Origin: Echinococcus granulosus
Lineage: Eukaryota > Platyhelminthes > Cestoda > Cyclophyllidea > Taeniidae
NCBI RefSeq assembly: GCF_000524195.1
Contig: NW_020170390.1
Location: forward strand, 441,192-505,191
DNA: 64,000 bases
Direction: 5' to 3'
Shown here one piece after another: positions 1-10,777 of this stretch (position 1 is the stretch's first letter; each line of letters begins with the position of its first letter). The notes below the pieces were generated by a model. It ran no database searches and had not been told where the DNA came from. It worked only from the letters and a program-made list of their open reading frames with translations. The translations under genes and the position numbers were made by a program.

Positions 1-388
1 AAATTGGTGCTTTAAGAAATATTTAGCCAAAAGTTAGCTCGTTGGCCATTTAGGCTCGGTAGTTTACTATATGCTGTAAATGTAGGCTAGGAAAGTAGAA
101 GTTAAACCAAATATGATGATATTTTGTAGTCAACCATCTGTAAATGTATTTGTGTGCTCTTGACAAAGAACTAGTCATTTGAAAAACTGGAACTTTAATT
201 TCCAATTCCGTGGTCTTCACCCTGTTATCCACAACCGATCAACTCAAAATTGCCTCCTTAATTACACTGGTTTGAATAAAGCTGAATGAGCTAATGTGCT
301 TATTTTAGATTTACATTCATTTGAAAAATTGGAAGAATAATTTAAACTGTATTTGATTAATATAGTGATATTGCGGCTTCATTTCTAG

Positions 389-3300
389 AGTGCCTATTCA
401 AATCCCTATGCAAATTATCCTTACGTACCCTCAAATTCTGGCGCCCCGATATGTTACTGCCCGCCATGGGGTTACCGCGGCTTCAATTCGGCAGCTTACT
501 ACGATGCAAATGCTGCACAGCCGTGCTTCAGTCAGAGTGTTCCATGTGCTCCTGTCTCTATGCCGATTCTAAACGCCGGAGACGAGCTTTATATGACAGG
601 AGGAGGCGAGACAGAGGAGCTGCCGTGTCTCTCCGGATACTACCAGCCGCCATGGTATCCTTACTATGATCCCTACTGGCACTGGCTTCGAGCCGCAACT
701 GGAGTAGTTGCTTCTTGTACGGCCTCCTCGACGGGTGTGGAACCTAGGACTGTGGGTTGGTCTCCTAATGCCGTTCCTCCACCACCCCCGCCGCCATTGC
801 CGTTGCCGACTTTGGCAAACGTACCACTCAGTGCGATGCTCTCGCCTTACGCAGGCCCCACTCGGCGTCGTATACAGCAACAGAAGCTGGCTGCTACTAG
901 ACAGCTGCAGCGACAGCAACGGTTCCAGCAGCATTTGGACTGTCAGGAGGGTGCGGGACTACCATCAGGGCGACAAGTGATTCGAGGCGTTTCACTTCAG
1001 GATTTGCCCAGTCGAACCAGATCGGGTAGTGAGAGTGGTAAGAATGATCTACTTATGAAGATCATTATTTTTGGAACGACATGGATTCCGACCATTTGTA
1101 AACCGTTTTTCATTCACTTGTTTACTTTGATTATATTCCCAATCTATAAAATTCCATTTTAATAAGTAATTTACAAGCATTCTTAGTAAATGCTTCAAAT
1201 GTGTACTTTTGTGCTTATCATCTGAATCTCCTCACGGGACGAATCCACATGTTTCGAGGTTTAATGGCAATATGTACTGGAATTTTCGTGGGAAAAGACA
1301 ATTCTTGCGCAAATTCCAATTTTACCAATTTTTGACCAACAAACGAGGTTGGGTCGCAATAAAAATAAGTTTGTTTTTGTAACTGCCGTTCACAGGCCTC
1401 CATCAGCACGATGTCTTCAAGGCAGTTTTGGTAGTACGCATTAACGGAAGTTCAACAAAATTTTCTTTTCCGGTGTCATATACAAGTACCGTCTCAATAC
1501 ACCCTTACATCACTGTTGTACCCTCTTACTGCCATTATTTTCATGCAGGCAACAATTGAATAATCCCACATGATTTAGGTCAAAGATGAATTTCGCTTAT
1601 GTTTATGCAAACCGCCTGTTAAATATTAATTGCAAGCTTTAATGCTAAAAGTTATATTTCAGTCAGAAACGGATTTAACTTTTTGAGGAGTGGAGCTTAC
1701 GCAGCAAAAATAAAGAAAAAAGGGGAAAAAGGGTGTTATTTTTGGTGATGTTAACGATCGGCAAACAAAGTGGCTAAAAATAATTGTCATCAAGTTTTGC
1801 GTGAGGCTAAATGAACAGCAAACCGTTGCTTAAAAAATTTTTCACCGAAGCACAATGCTGTTACTTTTACCTGAAAAGCTTAGAATGTACTTCCCTAAGG
1901 AATTTTTTTCTGCCGCCAGGTTTCGGAGTCGATCACACACGGGAGTACTCGGCGTCGCGACCTTCGCTTGTACAAATGGTCGCTGCCACCTCCTCCGCCA
2001 CATTCCAGCCCTCGGACAACCACGGCGGTGGCAGCAGCGGCAGCTATGGCGGCGATGGTGATACAAGACTGGAGGACCAGCAGCCACCGGGTATCTTCAC
2101 TTCTCCACCGCCGCCCAACCTCCTCACCAATCCCACCTCCTCTTCAGAGGAGCAAATTCGACTCGCCTACCAGCATCAGGTGAGAGGATCCAGTGGATTG
2201 ATCGTATTCTATGTGCCATCGTGGAATCGGTTTTTATTGCGGTGGCTTCTTGAACTACTTGAGTCGTTAGTAAGTACAGTAGGCGGTTGTGAAAGTGGCG
2301 TAATGTGTGTGGCGACTCAAAGAAGAAGGTCATGGGCAACTGCTAGATGACTATGCCTATCAATGAACAGATTTTCAAAGAGGAATAAACGGTGGATTAT
2401 TTCTTTTAATTTTTAGTAATTGTATGGGGCCTATAGATGTAAGCGCACAAAATTTGAGTTTTTTCACCAATCTTTATCGAACATTTTGGCGTCAGTTTAT
2501 AGAATGATTTTGATGTGTGTTTAAAATCATCCCCGTAACTTGTCACATTTCTTTCAAAGTGGTTGTCTACGATGCTTTTATCTGCGACAAAAATTGTTGA
2601 ATTTGAATGTTCTAGCCTAAATTTTCTTCGCATTTCGAAAGTAACCTCGTACTGATTTTGTGACTCCTTTACCATAAATGTCCCTTTTTTCCTGTTTTTG
2701 ACGTTACGTTGTTACTTTGATGTCTTGATTCTGTCTATTTGGGGCTTGTCATTAACAAAGAAATTTTGTTTATGTTAACTAAGCTCTGATTATCATGATT
2801 GGCGCCACAAGAGAGAATTGGCTTTTTCTCTTGCAAACCATTCTTGCTAAATCTTCAGAATCAGTGTTGTATGCATGTGTGCTTGTGTGAAGGAAAATGT
2901 GGTGGACGAATGACCCCCTTTCATATGCAGTTGCACCGACGTATGTGGGAGGAATGGATGTGGAGGGCGAGCACAGCCTACCCATCACAGCGGGTGCCCG
3001 GGGAAGTCACCGAGCGACCCGAGCACCAACATCTCTCCGCCTACCCCTCTCCGGGCAGCGGAACCGGTGCCAGTGTCAGCGGCGGAGACGGCAGTGGAGC
3101 CCCATTTCGGCGCATGCCACCCCCACCACCTCCAAGGTCTGTTCCATATGCATTTTCCTTCCTCGAAATTGCGTTTAGTTAATTATCAACACCTTAGCAA
3201 TTAGGTAAAATCGGGATTTCTTAATTAATTTTCTTATTTAATTCACACTGCACCAAGATTAATGCGCTTGCTAGAAAGGTTCGTCTTTCAGTATTTTAAG

Positions 3301-4677
3301 AGGCGGTTTTGCTTGGCTATACTGTTGGCTCATCCGGTTTCTTAGCTTAAATCTGATGGTATTTTAACTCAGCAAACGCATTCATAGAGTTATAACTCAT
3401 CGTGTTTGTTTAATTTTCTGTTCTTAAGCAATTTATTCTGCTTATTTCTACACATTCTCAGAATATTCATTGTATTTCACAAATGCATTGCAAATGCGTT
3501 TCGCATAGTGGTGTTGCTGTGTCAATGTTGCAGCTACTCGCAGTATGTGGCCTCGGGCATATCACCACAGTCGGGACAACAGCACCTTACACCGATAGGC
3601 GCTGTGACGGACATCCGCGATCCCAGTGGACCCGACGGCTCTAGCTCGGTGGGCTACATGGGCCTCGACTTTCACGGGGTGACGGGGGCCGCTGCACTCT
3701 CCTCCGGTGCCTTGGCGGAGGTACCACCGCTACCCACATTGGACGAGCCCTTCCACCACCAAGAACACCTTCCTAGTTCATTCAGCAGTCTTCAACGTGG
3801 CCAACATCCTGGTAATCTGTCTTCCGCTCTATTATTTGCATATTGCTCATCAAAATCGAGCGCGATTTCTAGTTAGGCAAATGAAATAAGTCAGAACCAC
3901 ATTTTAATTTTTCACAAATTAGACTTATCTGATAATGGTGTCATTAAAATACAGAAAACTGCAAAAGATAATGTAGACGCTATTACGTCTGGATTGCTGG
4001 TTATCATTCACGAGTACCCTCTAGACTCAGGTGTTTGGGATTAATTGGCGCTGCAATTATAATATTGTAGAGTTTTTCAAATATAATTTTTTTAATTTTA
4101 GATGATACAATTAACTGTGCCGTTTGCCGAAAAAGCCAAAAACGATAGGAATCTTTGCGAATTCACAAGAATTTTTCCATTTCAGATTTCTCCATAATGA
4201 TTCATTTATTCATTCATTCTTTTTATGTTTTTAGGATCAGTGGATCGATTAAGCACAATGGTCCGATTAAGCCGGTCTTCAGTGCTAGGTCATAAAACAA
4301 ATAGCCATCTCTACGCTAACATGACTCTTGTGGATGGCAAACTGGTGCCACTGATGGGCCGCCCTGCCCCCATACTCCCCCACCAGCCAATGCGAGCGCC
4401 AGTGACCTTCAGTGAGACGCGTGCGGTGGGTGCTACGGGAGCTGTCTCGTCCCGAGGTGCCTCATCCGCTACCACCACCACTGCTGTCTCAGTCGTTCCT
4501 ACCTCCTCACGTCAATCCCGTCCCCACACTAGATACCACTCCTCGCAGACCGTCTGGCTCACCGGTACCATCTGCGACGTGGAGGCCTCCCGTCAACCCT
4601 CTGAAAGCGCCTCACCGCAGTTTCCTCCATCCAAAGTGGAAATTCCCAAAGGTGTCGGCTTCTGGGAACCCCAGTGA
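389..4677 (+). CDS. Pro/Ser/Tyr-rich protein, C-terminal five exons (5' end outside window)
   Basis: Five exons join in frame: 389-1037, 1920-2179, 2931-3136, 3534-3811 and 4235-4677, totalling 1836 nt (611 residues plus stop). Each junction has an AG acceptor and GT donor and the phases agree (1, 0, 2, 1). The first exon opens with an acceptor (TTTCTAG) and no start codon, so the gene begins left of the window. The product is low in complexity: an aromatic stretch (PPWYPYYDPYWHW), a proline run in exon 1, a Gln/Arg-rich segment (RQLQRQQRFQQH), Gly/Ser runs in exon 2, PPPPPP at the end of exon 3, and a C-terminus GFWEPQ. No enzyme domain, signal peptide or membrane segment is visible in this part. 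Such Pro-rich tails occur in cytoplasmic domains of guidance receptors such as Robo and in scaffold proteins, but I cannot assign a family. A possible ATTAAA poly(A) signal lies at 4873-4878. Confidence 0.8.
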
Positions 4678-6588
4678 TGTTCTTGAAAGAGTGAAAACCC
4701 TTAGGCCTATTTTCAAATTCTCTTCCAGTCTTTCACGTATGCATTTGTAACTTTACTGTGCCTTGGTGTTACTCTTCTCCCGCTCTTCCCCTCCTCCCCC
4801 CTCCTCTCTCTCAAATTGCTAGCAATCACCCGCACCTTGCTCATGTGAACGGCCTAGAAGACTGTCAGCTCCATTAAACTCGCATATCAAACACTCTACT
4901 AGTCTTTCTTTCAAACGTGTACAAAATACAACAATGGAACATGAAAACCCCCCTTATTAATATTGCCCATGGTTTCCAGCCTATTTTTAGAGGCCTTGAC
5001 TCGGTGGTCACTTTCAGGTAACGTAGCAAATCCAAGTCATCCAAGCATTTTCGCGTGGACCATCATAGATGTGTGTGCGGGGAATTCGCACATCATCCCC
5101 TGTTCGCGTACTTTGTAGATTGCAGGAGATACCCCAAAATTATAGTTATAACCTCTCAGATCATGTAAAATGTCTGAAGGTTAAAGAACAATTTCCCCAA
5201 ACAAATTAGCGTTAACTTGTTGTAAACGAAAATTTGCCCGTTTTAGATGTAAACTGGATGAAGAGTTAATTTCCTTCCTATCTTAGACATATAATTGAAG
5301 CGAATTATTTATAAAAGTTGACTTTTGAACTTAATTCTTCCGCTAAATGCTTAGAATTGATGAAAAACATTAGCAAAGTCGTGTGTGGTCTGATGATTGT
5401 TGCAATTGCACTCGAAAAGTCTTTAACAAAAAAGATGAGATAAACCGGAAGAATGAAACTAATTAAAGAACTTTGCAAGCTTAAAAAACCTTTTCAAGCC
5501 CAAAAGTGTCTAGTGTTAATAGTAGGGTGGCTGTTCATCGTACAAATAATGAGGGTTACCTAGAGACGCAACACAACAAACATTTGTATTCCACTGGAAC
5601 AGGGCACTTGATGAGGTTTCTGTTCAACTTTTATCTACGGACAGATACACTCACACCTGAGCAAAGGGATGACCCTTAACAAAGGTGATCTTTAACTTAA
5701 AGGCAAACAAATGAATGAAAAGCCTCTTGGGATGTTTTGTTTACTGTAACAATCACCGTAAGGCAATGTTCTATTATTCCTGTTTTGTAGGAGCAAAAAA
5801 CCCAGATCTAGCCATCCTTGTTTCCGTTTCATTTTTATCTTCCACCTGTGCATCCTGGTGTGTATGTGATCATCTAATGCCAAGGTATGGTATCGTAATC
5901 ATTACGAGGCGAAATGTGGGTTCTTCGGGGGAGGGGAGGTTGGGACGTGGGAGTATCTTTCTCCCTTTTACCCTAACGTGGGCACCTTCAAGTTGTATGG
6001 GATAGATCCCAGAAGTAATTATTTTAACCTCAGAAAGTCACCCACCTTACTTAAAGTAGGCACAGTCTTCTAGGAATGAAGTAGTAAGTTGATCGCCTGG
6101 GGATAACTAAGGTTCTGTTTCTTTGCTTAACGAAGGTTGAAATACAACAGCCATTCCTCATCACAAGCCAGTTCTTCATCTTTCAAACAATCCAAAGGAC
6201 ATGGAGCATTTTTTTTAACATGCGGGAAAGAGGTGGAGACCAAACTGAGAAACTTTAAAGCTTTTTGGCACCTGTCATTCGGTTAGCCTACGCCATGACT
6301 TTACCATTTGGCATAGATGCGAATGCTTTGTTTATTTTCTCCCAATAAACATTATTAAAAGTTTATGATATTAATGTTCAAATATTTTAGCAAATAGTGA
6401 CACGTTTTTCTTCAGGAATACTAAAAAGAGAGAGTCCTCCTGAACTTCATTACCGGGATCCAATCCTTTGAGCCGTTTCCAGGTGGCACATTCTGCTATC
6501 AAATCTTCTCCAAATTCCATGCAAATTCTACAGAAAGCCTTTAGAGTTCTGGAAAAGCTTTTAACTTTGTAAAGCAGGCAGCCTCGAA
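4678..6588. other. Intergenic, no gene seen
   Basis: This AT-rich spacer lies between two genes that converge on it. It starts with the 3' UTR of the upstream gene, including a pyrimidine-rich stretch near 4780-4812. It ends in the presumed 3' UTR of the minus-strand exon at 6589-6795, which has a minus-strand AATAAA at 6331-6336. Open frames here are short and lack coherent splice signals. Confidence 0.5.
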
Positions 6589-6795
6589 TTATGTGCTTGG
6601 TCCAGCCCACTTTTGTATGAGGGCTAATAATAACATAGAAATGGCGATGAACACAACAAACAGTATTAAGAGACCGAAGAATGTTTCTGCCTTATAGTGC
6701 ATCCTTGTAAGCAGTCTGTATTCACAAGTCCCCATGAGCCGCAACAATGCTCTGAAGGGTGCTATACCACGAAGCGCCTGAACTTTTTTGGCCAC
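6589..6795 (-). CDS. Last exon of an unrecognised gene ending in a C-terminal membrane helix
   Basis: On the minus strand an acceptor (TTTTTACCAG) is followed by 68 codons and a TAA. The residues start VAKKVQALRGIAPF and contain a hydrophobic segment of about 22 residues (FFGLLILFVVFIAISMLLLA), followed by a short tail ending KWAGPST. This looks like the C-terminal end of a tail-anchored or single-pass membrane protein with a basic juxtamembrane region. A minus-strand AATAAA at 6331-6336, about 250 nt past the stop, could be its poly(A) signal. The upstream exons were not found; the next minus-strand exons, at 9876-10777, end in their own stop and are probably a different gene. The exon could be spurious, since it rests on one open frame, one splice site and a poly(A) motif. 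Confidence 0.4.
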   Translation of the reverse strand: MAKKVQALRGIAPFRALLRLMGTCEYRLLTRMHYKAETFFGLLILFVVFIAISMLLLALIQKWAGPST

Positions 6796-7107
6796 CTGGT
6801 AAAAATGGATTAAGAAAATTAAAAGCGGGATACGTGCTTGGTGTTCTATGCTTCATGATAGGAGTAATAAATTAGTCAACCTCTGACAATGAGTTAAGGC
6901 TCAATCAAAGAGCAGATCTGACTTTTAAGAAAGATTTCCTTGGAAATTACGATTTTGACAATTTGTATGGTTAGTGGAGGGGTTTGGTAACAGTAATAGA
7001 ATTTAGCAACAAATTTAAGCAAATATACCTCGATCGTACAAAGAATAAAGCATAAAACTTAGGGATGTCTAAATTTGTACCGCCTTACATATTCAACTCA
7101 TTTAGTG

Positions 7108-8340
7108 ATGCAAAAAGCATGTTTTCAAATTTACATTTGCGTCGTTGTCGGTGCTTGTGACAACAGCATCGATCAGTGTCACGTGTCAAACACTCATGCA
7201 AATCGTCTTTTCAATGTGCCGAAGATGATTCCGTCATCTGGGGACATCCGTTTGGCAGCCATGGCAGTGTGCAAGTCGAGAAGCATTCTGGTGGGAGGAG
7301 ACACACCACAAACACTGTGTAAAGTTCAGACACTGGGTGATCACGATTTTGACAATTTGAAAAGTCCCCACTCTAAGCTACAAAGGGAACAGGCTTTCTT
7401 CAATCAACCGTTGACGGGGCCAAATAGTTGTATTACTGAGATTTCCTTGAGGAGCATCAAACCCACGATACCATCCTCAACTTGTAAGCGGAAAAAGAAA
7501 AAACCTGCTGTTCAATTTCACTCCAGAAGGACTCAGCAAGACGCAGAAGTGTATCCCTTCATTCCACTGATACAAAACCTTCCCATTGTTGAACAGGAAG
7601 TAATTGTTGTTGAGGATAAGCACGCTCGTACAGGCACCAAAACTGCTTCCGAAAAACACGCAGAAGTAGCCGGTGCCACAGTTCAAAAAAATACTCGTCA
7701 GTCATCCGCACTAAAATGTTCTAAAAAAGACACCTTCAACAGTCACCAGAGGCACGAATGTGGTACCTTTAACATGATAATGGAAAGGGATTACCTTAGT
7801 GATCTAAAACGACCAAAGGAATGTAAGGCAGTTCAGGTGTCTATGCGCTACCAACACACGTTATCTCCCACAGATGGTGAGTGGGTCCGTGCTCTAAAAA
7901 GCGAATCCTACACACTAGAAAACACCATTCAATCACGTCAGTATCACGAGTGTACGGTCATTGATAATAAAGACACTGACACAATAGTGTCGGACCAAGA
8001 TATTTCTTCGGAGATGTTTTCGCAGCCATCCGAAAAGCACTGTCGACCTAGTAAAAGGAGTTACGGCGCCTCGAGGAGCGTTGAAACGCAGCCTTTATCA
8101 ATTAATCACGCCCCACTGAGGGAGGAATTTTCCAAAACTTCGTGTACAGTGGATCTGGTTAACGCAGATGCAAGCTGTACCGATGAAGAGGCACAAGCAT
8201 GCCCCTTAGATGAAAGCGTCGGATCGAAGGAGACACAAATCGGTCTCTCAGAGGCTTTCATAAATGCCCTCCTTCAGGTGCATGAAAAGTCCTTTGTAAA
8301 TGGCCTTTTGGGCCGAATAGAACAAATAAGGTTCCGTTAA
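7108..8340 (+). CDS. Unrecognised intron-free gene, 410-residue basic protein with NLS-like motif
   Basis: A continuous frame of 411 codons runs to TAA at 8338-8340, exceptional for this AT-rich sequence. I chose the ATG at 7108, the first in the frame; the ATG at about 7225 (MIPSSGD) is an alternative, and an upstream spliced exon cannot be excluded. The protein is hydrophilic and rich in Ser, Thr, Lys and Cys. A lysine cluster KRKKKK at about residues 127-132 looks like a nuclear localisation signal. The C-terminus (SEAFINALLQVHEKSFVNGLLGRIEQI) is predicted to be helical. I recognise no known domain. AATAAA motifs at 8516-8521 and 8640-8645 would serve as poly(A) signals. The gene sits between minus-strand exons on both sides; if those belong to one gene, it is nested in an intron. 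It is probably a lineage-specific nuclear protein. Confidence 0.7.
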   Translation: MQKACFQIYICVVVGACDNSIDQCHVSNTHANRLFNVPKMIPSSGDIRLAAMAVCKSRSILVGGDTPQTLCKVQTLGDHDFDNLKSPHSKLQREQAFFNQPLTGPNSCITEISLRSIKPTIPSSTCKRKKKKPAVQFHSRRTQQDAEVYPFIPLIQNLPIVEQEVIVVEDKHARTGTKTASEKHAEVAGATVQKNTRQSSALKCSKKDTFNSHQRHECGTFNMIMERDYLSDLKRPKECKAVQVSMRYQHTLSPTDGEWVRALKSESYTLENTIQSRQYHECTVIDNKDTDTIVSDQDISSEMFSQPSEKHCRPSKRSYGASRSVETQPLSINHAPLREEFSKTSCTVDLVNADASCTDEEAQACPLDESVGSKETQIGLSEAFINALLQVHEKSFVNGLLGRIEQIRFR

Positions 8341-9875
8341 ATCAAGACTGCTTACTTTGTCATTTTGTAATCTTCATTATATCATACGAATTCTTCCTAC
8401 ACTTTATTCTTTGAAGTTGTGCTTTTTGGCCAACTTTAAAAGATCTCATGCTTTCATTCATTTCGGTTGCATTTTTATTCCTGTAGAACGCACTTGTTCA
8501 GATGTAAACTTTTGGAATAAATGTGACTTACTCAAAAGCATTCAAAAATAACGCAAATAATGATGTCCTGTGGCACGCTTTATACGTTAGCCGTTTATTC
8601 ACGATCTTGTTTTGTATCCTTGGGTAAGCTTTCATGTTGAATAAACATTCCTCCCTAATTTAATTGAACGGTCTTTGATTATGCGGTTGAATGCAATGAA
8701 TATTTTTTGGAGGTAATGCGTATGACATATCTTTTATTAGGAGAAAATGAAATAATTAGCATTTGTTAATGCCACGAATTACTCCGCTCATCAGCGCATC
8801 TGGCTGCCTGTCAGCCTGCTTGCAGGATTGGTCAGATTTTGACACATACATTTCAAATATGCCTTAGTGAAGAGGGATTTTAATAAGTTCATCCAGAAAG
8901 TTGCCAGTTTTACACCTTCTGTATCACTGATTATCACTGTGAGGCGTCAAATAATTGTGAGCAAAAACAAGTGCTTGAGACGGTGAACGAATAGTATTGA
9001 AATAAAACAGGCCTATTGCAAAAAAATTAAGATAATTCGAGAAATGATTGGGTTTAAATGGGATTATGAAATTTAAAGCAGAAAATGAATATGTGAAAAG
9101 GAAGGCTGATTTTTGCAAACCCAACTTTTATTCCAAAATGGACTTCAACACTTAATTAGAGGCTGCAAATAAAACACAGCTTTTAGTTTTAAGTACAGCT
9201 ATCAGGATTTTTAAAGTACATTAACTTTCATGGTTATGCGTATCTTGGTTTGAAAGTCTGATATGAAAAGCAGCGTTTATGGTGGATACGTTTTGCTTTT
9301 GGCTCAAGTAACCATTTGCAGTGTCACCCCATTCTTTCAGAGGTAGTAATATTATTAATAGGTAAATCAAAATGATGTATTTTTTTATTAGCAGAAAGTA
9401 ATTAAACCTTACTTTTATATTATTAAATGGTTATCATCGGCTCCTCTGTTAAGCAAGCTCCCATTAAGAAGGACTTGTTTTAATGGCACCAAACATTAGC
9501 GAGCAAAATTTGTATTTTGATACAATTCATCGCCTATGCAAACGCCTTATTTTACAGAATGACAAAATGCCCTGAAAACAGCCCAGTTTCTATCACAACT
9601 TTCCGCACTAGGGGAAACATTGAAGAAATGTGTTGGAGAAATGGTGTAATCATAACCCGTACTTTGAAAAGCGCAACCAACCAAAAGAAACCCCAAACCT
9701 GGTATTTATCATTTTCCTGCCTTTGTCGATGATACATTAAACCAAGAAATGGATGTTTCAGTCAAAGATACCATAAAAGCGGGTGTAAAAATATGCATAT
9801 ATAAGGCCATTGGAGGTCCTTTTTGCCGTTGTTGCTGCTGCTTAGTTGTTAAGGCTATGGGTACACTAGGTAGCC
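8341..9875. other. Intergenic or intronic, no gene seen
   Basis: The stretch holds the 3' UTR of the plus-strand gene ending at 8340, with two poly(A) signal motifs, and then AT-rich sequence. The open frames (for example 8924-9124 on the minus strand) are rich in Phe, Asn and Ile and lack splice signals that join them to neighbours. Confidence 0.5.
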
Positions 9876-10777
9876 TCAGTAGCCCTTGCGTCGAACCATG
9901 GCAAAGTGCGTCGTCTCCCAGTCATTCTTTCTTCGGTCGCCGCGCTGCAGAGTGCCTGTGAGGATGTAGCCAGCATGGAAGTCAGACTGGGTCACATTGC
10001 TGGTGAGGAAGATGCAGAAGTGCGGCTTGCCAGCCATCCCCTCCTCGTCGTCCTTGAACTTGCCCGTGACGAACAACGCACCGTCGTGCTTCGTGCACAT
10101 AGCCTTCGCCCGTGCCACTAAGCGCTTATTTGGCCCGCATATCTAGTAGAGTGAGAGGCATTCTGATTGTTATTGTAATACCCGATGACACTCCTCGGAC
10201 TTTGTTTTATCTAGAATGTTATGCTAAAAGCTATTTAATAATTCATCCGAAAAGTTACCTGGAAAAACAACTAATTCTGGCTAAAGTTTTGAGTAACACC
10301 GGGGTTCAATAATTAATTTAATTTATGTGCAGTATTCAGACAATGTTTGCCTTTTTCGTAAAGAATTTTGCGTGCCTTTCAAGAGAAATGCTCTTTGTAA
10401 CCCTACTTCTATTCACCTAAACTAACTGGGAAAACACAGAGGGTTATTATTAACTTTCGGGAATAGTACAATGTACCACAAATAAGTAGAGTTTCAACTC
10501 CGGTGCTATGACGGAGGGAAAATGCGTGCAGTGAGTATGCTTTGACCTGAGGGAATGTGATAGAAGAGGGTGTGCATTAGAACCCTTTGATTCACCTTGA
10601 CAACAGAGCAGTAGCGGTAGGTGAACCAAGGAAACCTGAGCTCCCATCGATTGCACATGCTGGTAGAAGGAACGCTCTCGAAGGCGTAGAGTTCCAGCGA
10701 TATCTGCCGACCATTGATCTGAATGAGCTTGTCGCATCGTCGACCCAGCGTCTCGTAGTAGAACAATTGTACCATTG
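9876..10777 (-). CDS. Unrecognised gene, last two exons
   Basis: Two GC-richer blocks on the minus strand form plausible exons: 10777-10597, ending at a donor (GTCAAG|GTGAAT), and 10106-9876, starting after AATAAG and ending in a stop (MVRRKGY*). Exon one begins after an acceptor (CTAGACAG) and reads MVQLFYYETLGRRCDKLIQ, continuing to WELRFPWFTYRYCSVVK. Exon two reads RLVARAKAMCTKHDGALFV, then PHFCIFLTSNVTQSDFHAGY and ends NDWETTHFAMVRRKGY. The junction keeps phase 0. The conserved-looking W, C, Y and G residues suggest a folded, possibly beta-rich domain, but I know no family it matches. Upstream exons were not identified. The opposite strand is also partly open over both blocks, so strand choice rests on splice sites and composition. 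Confidence 0.5.
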
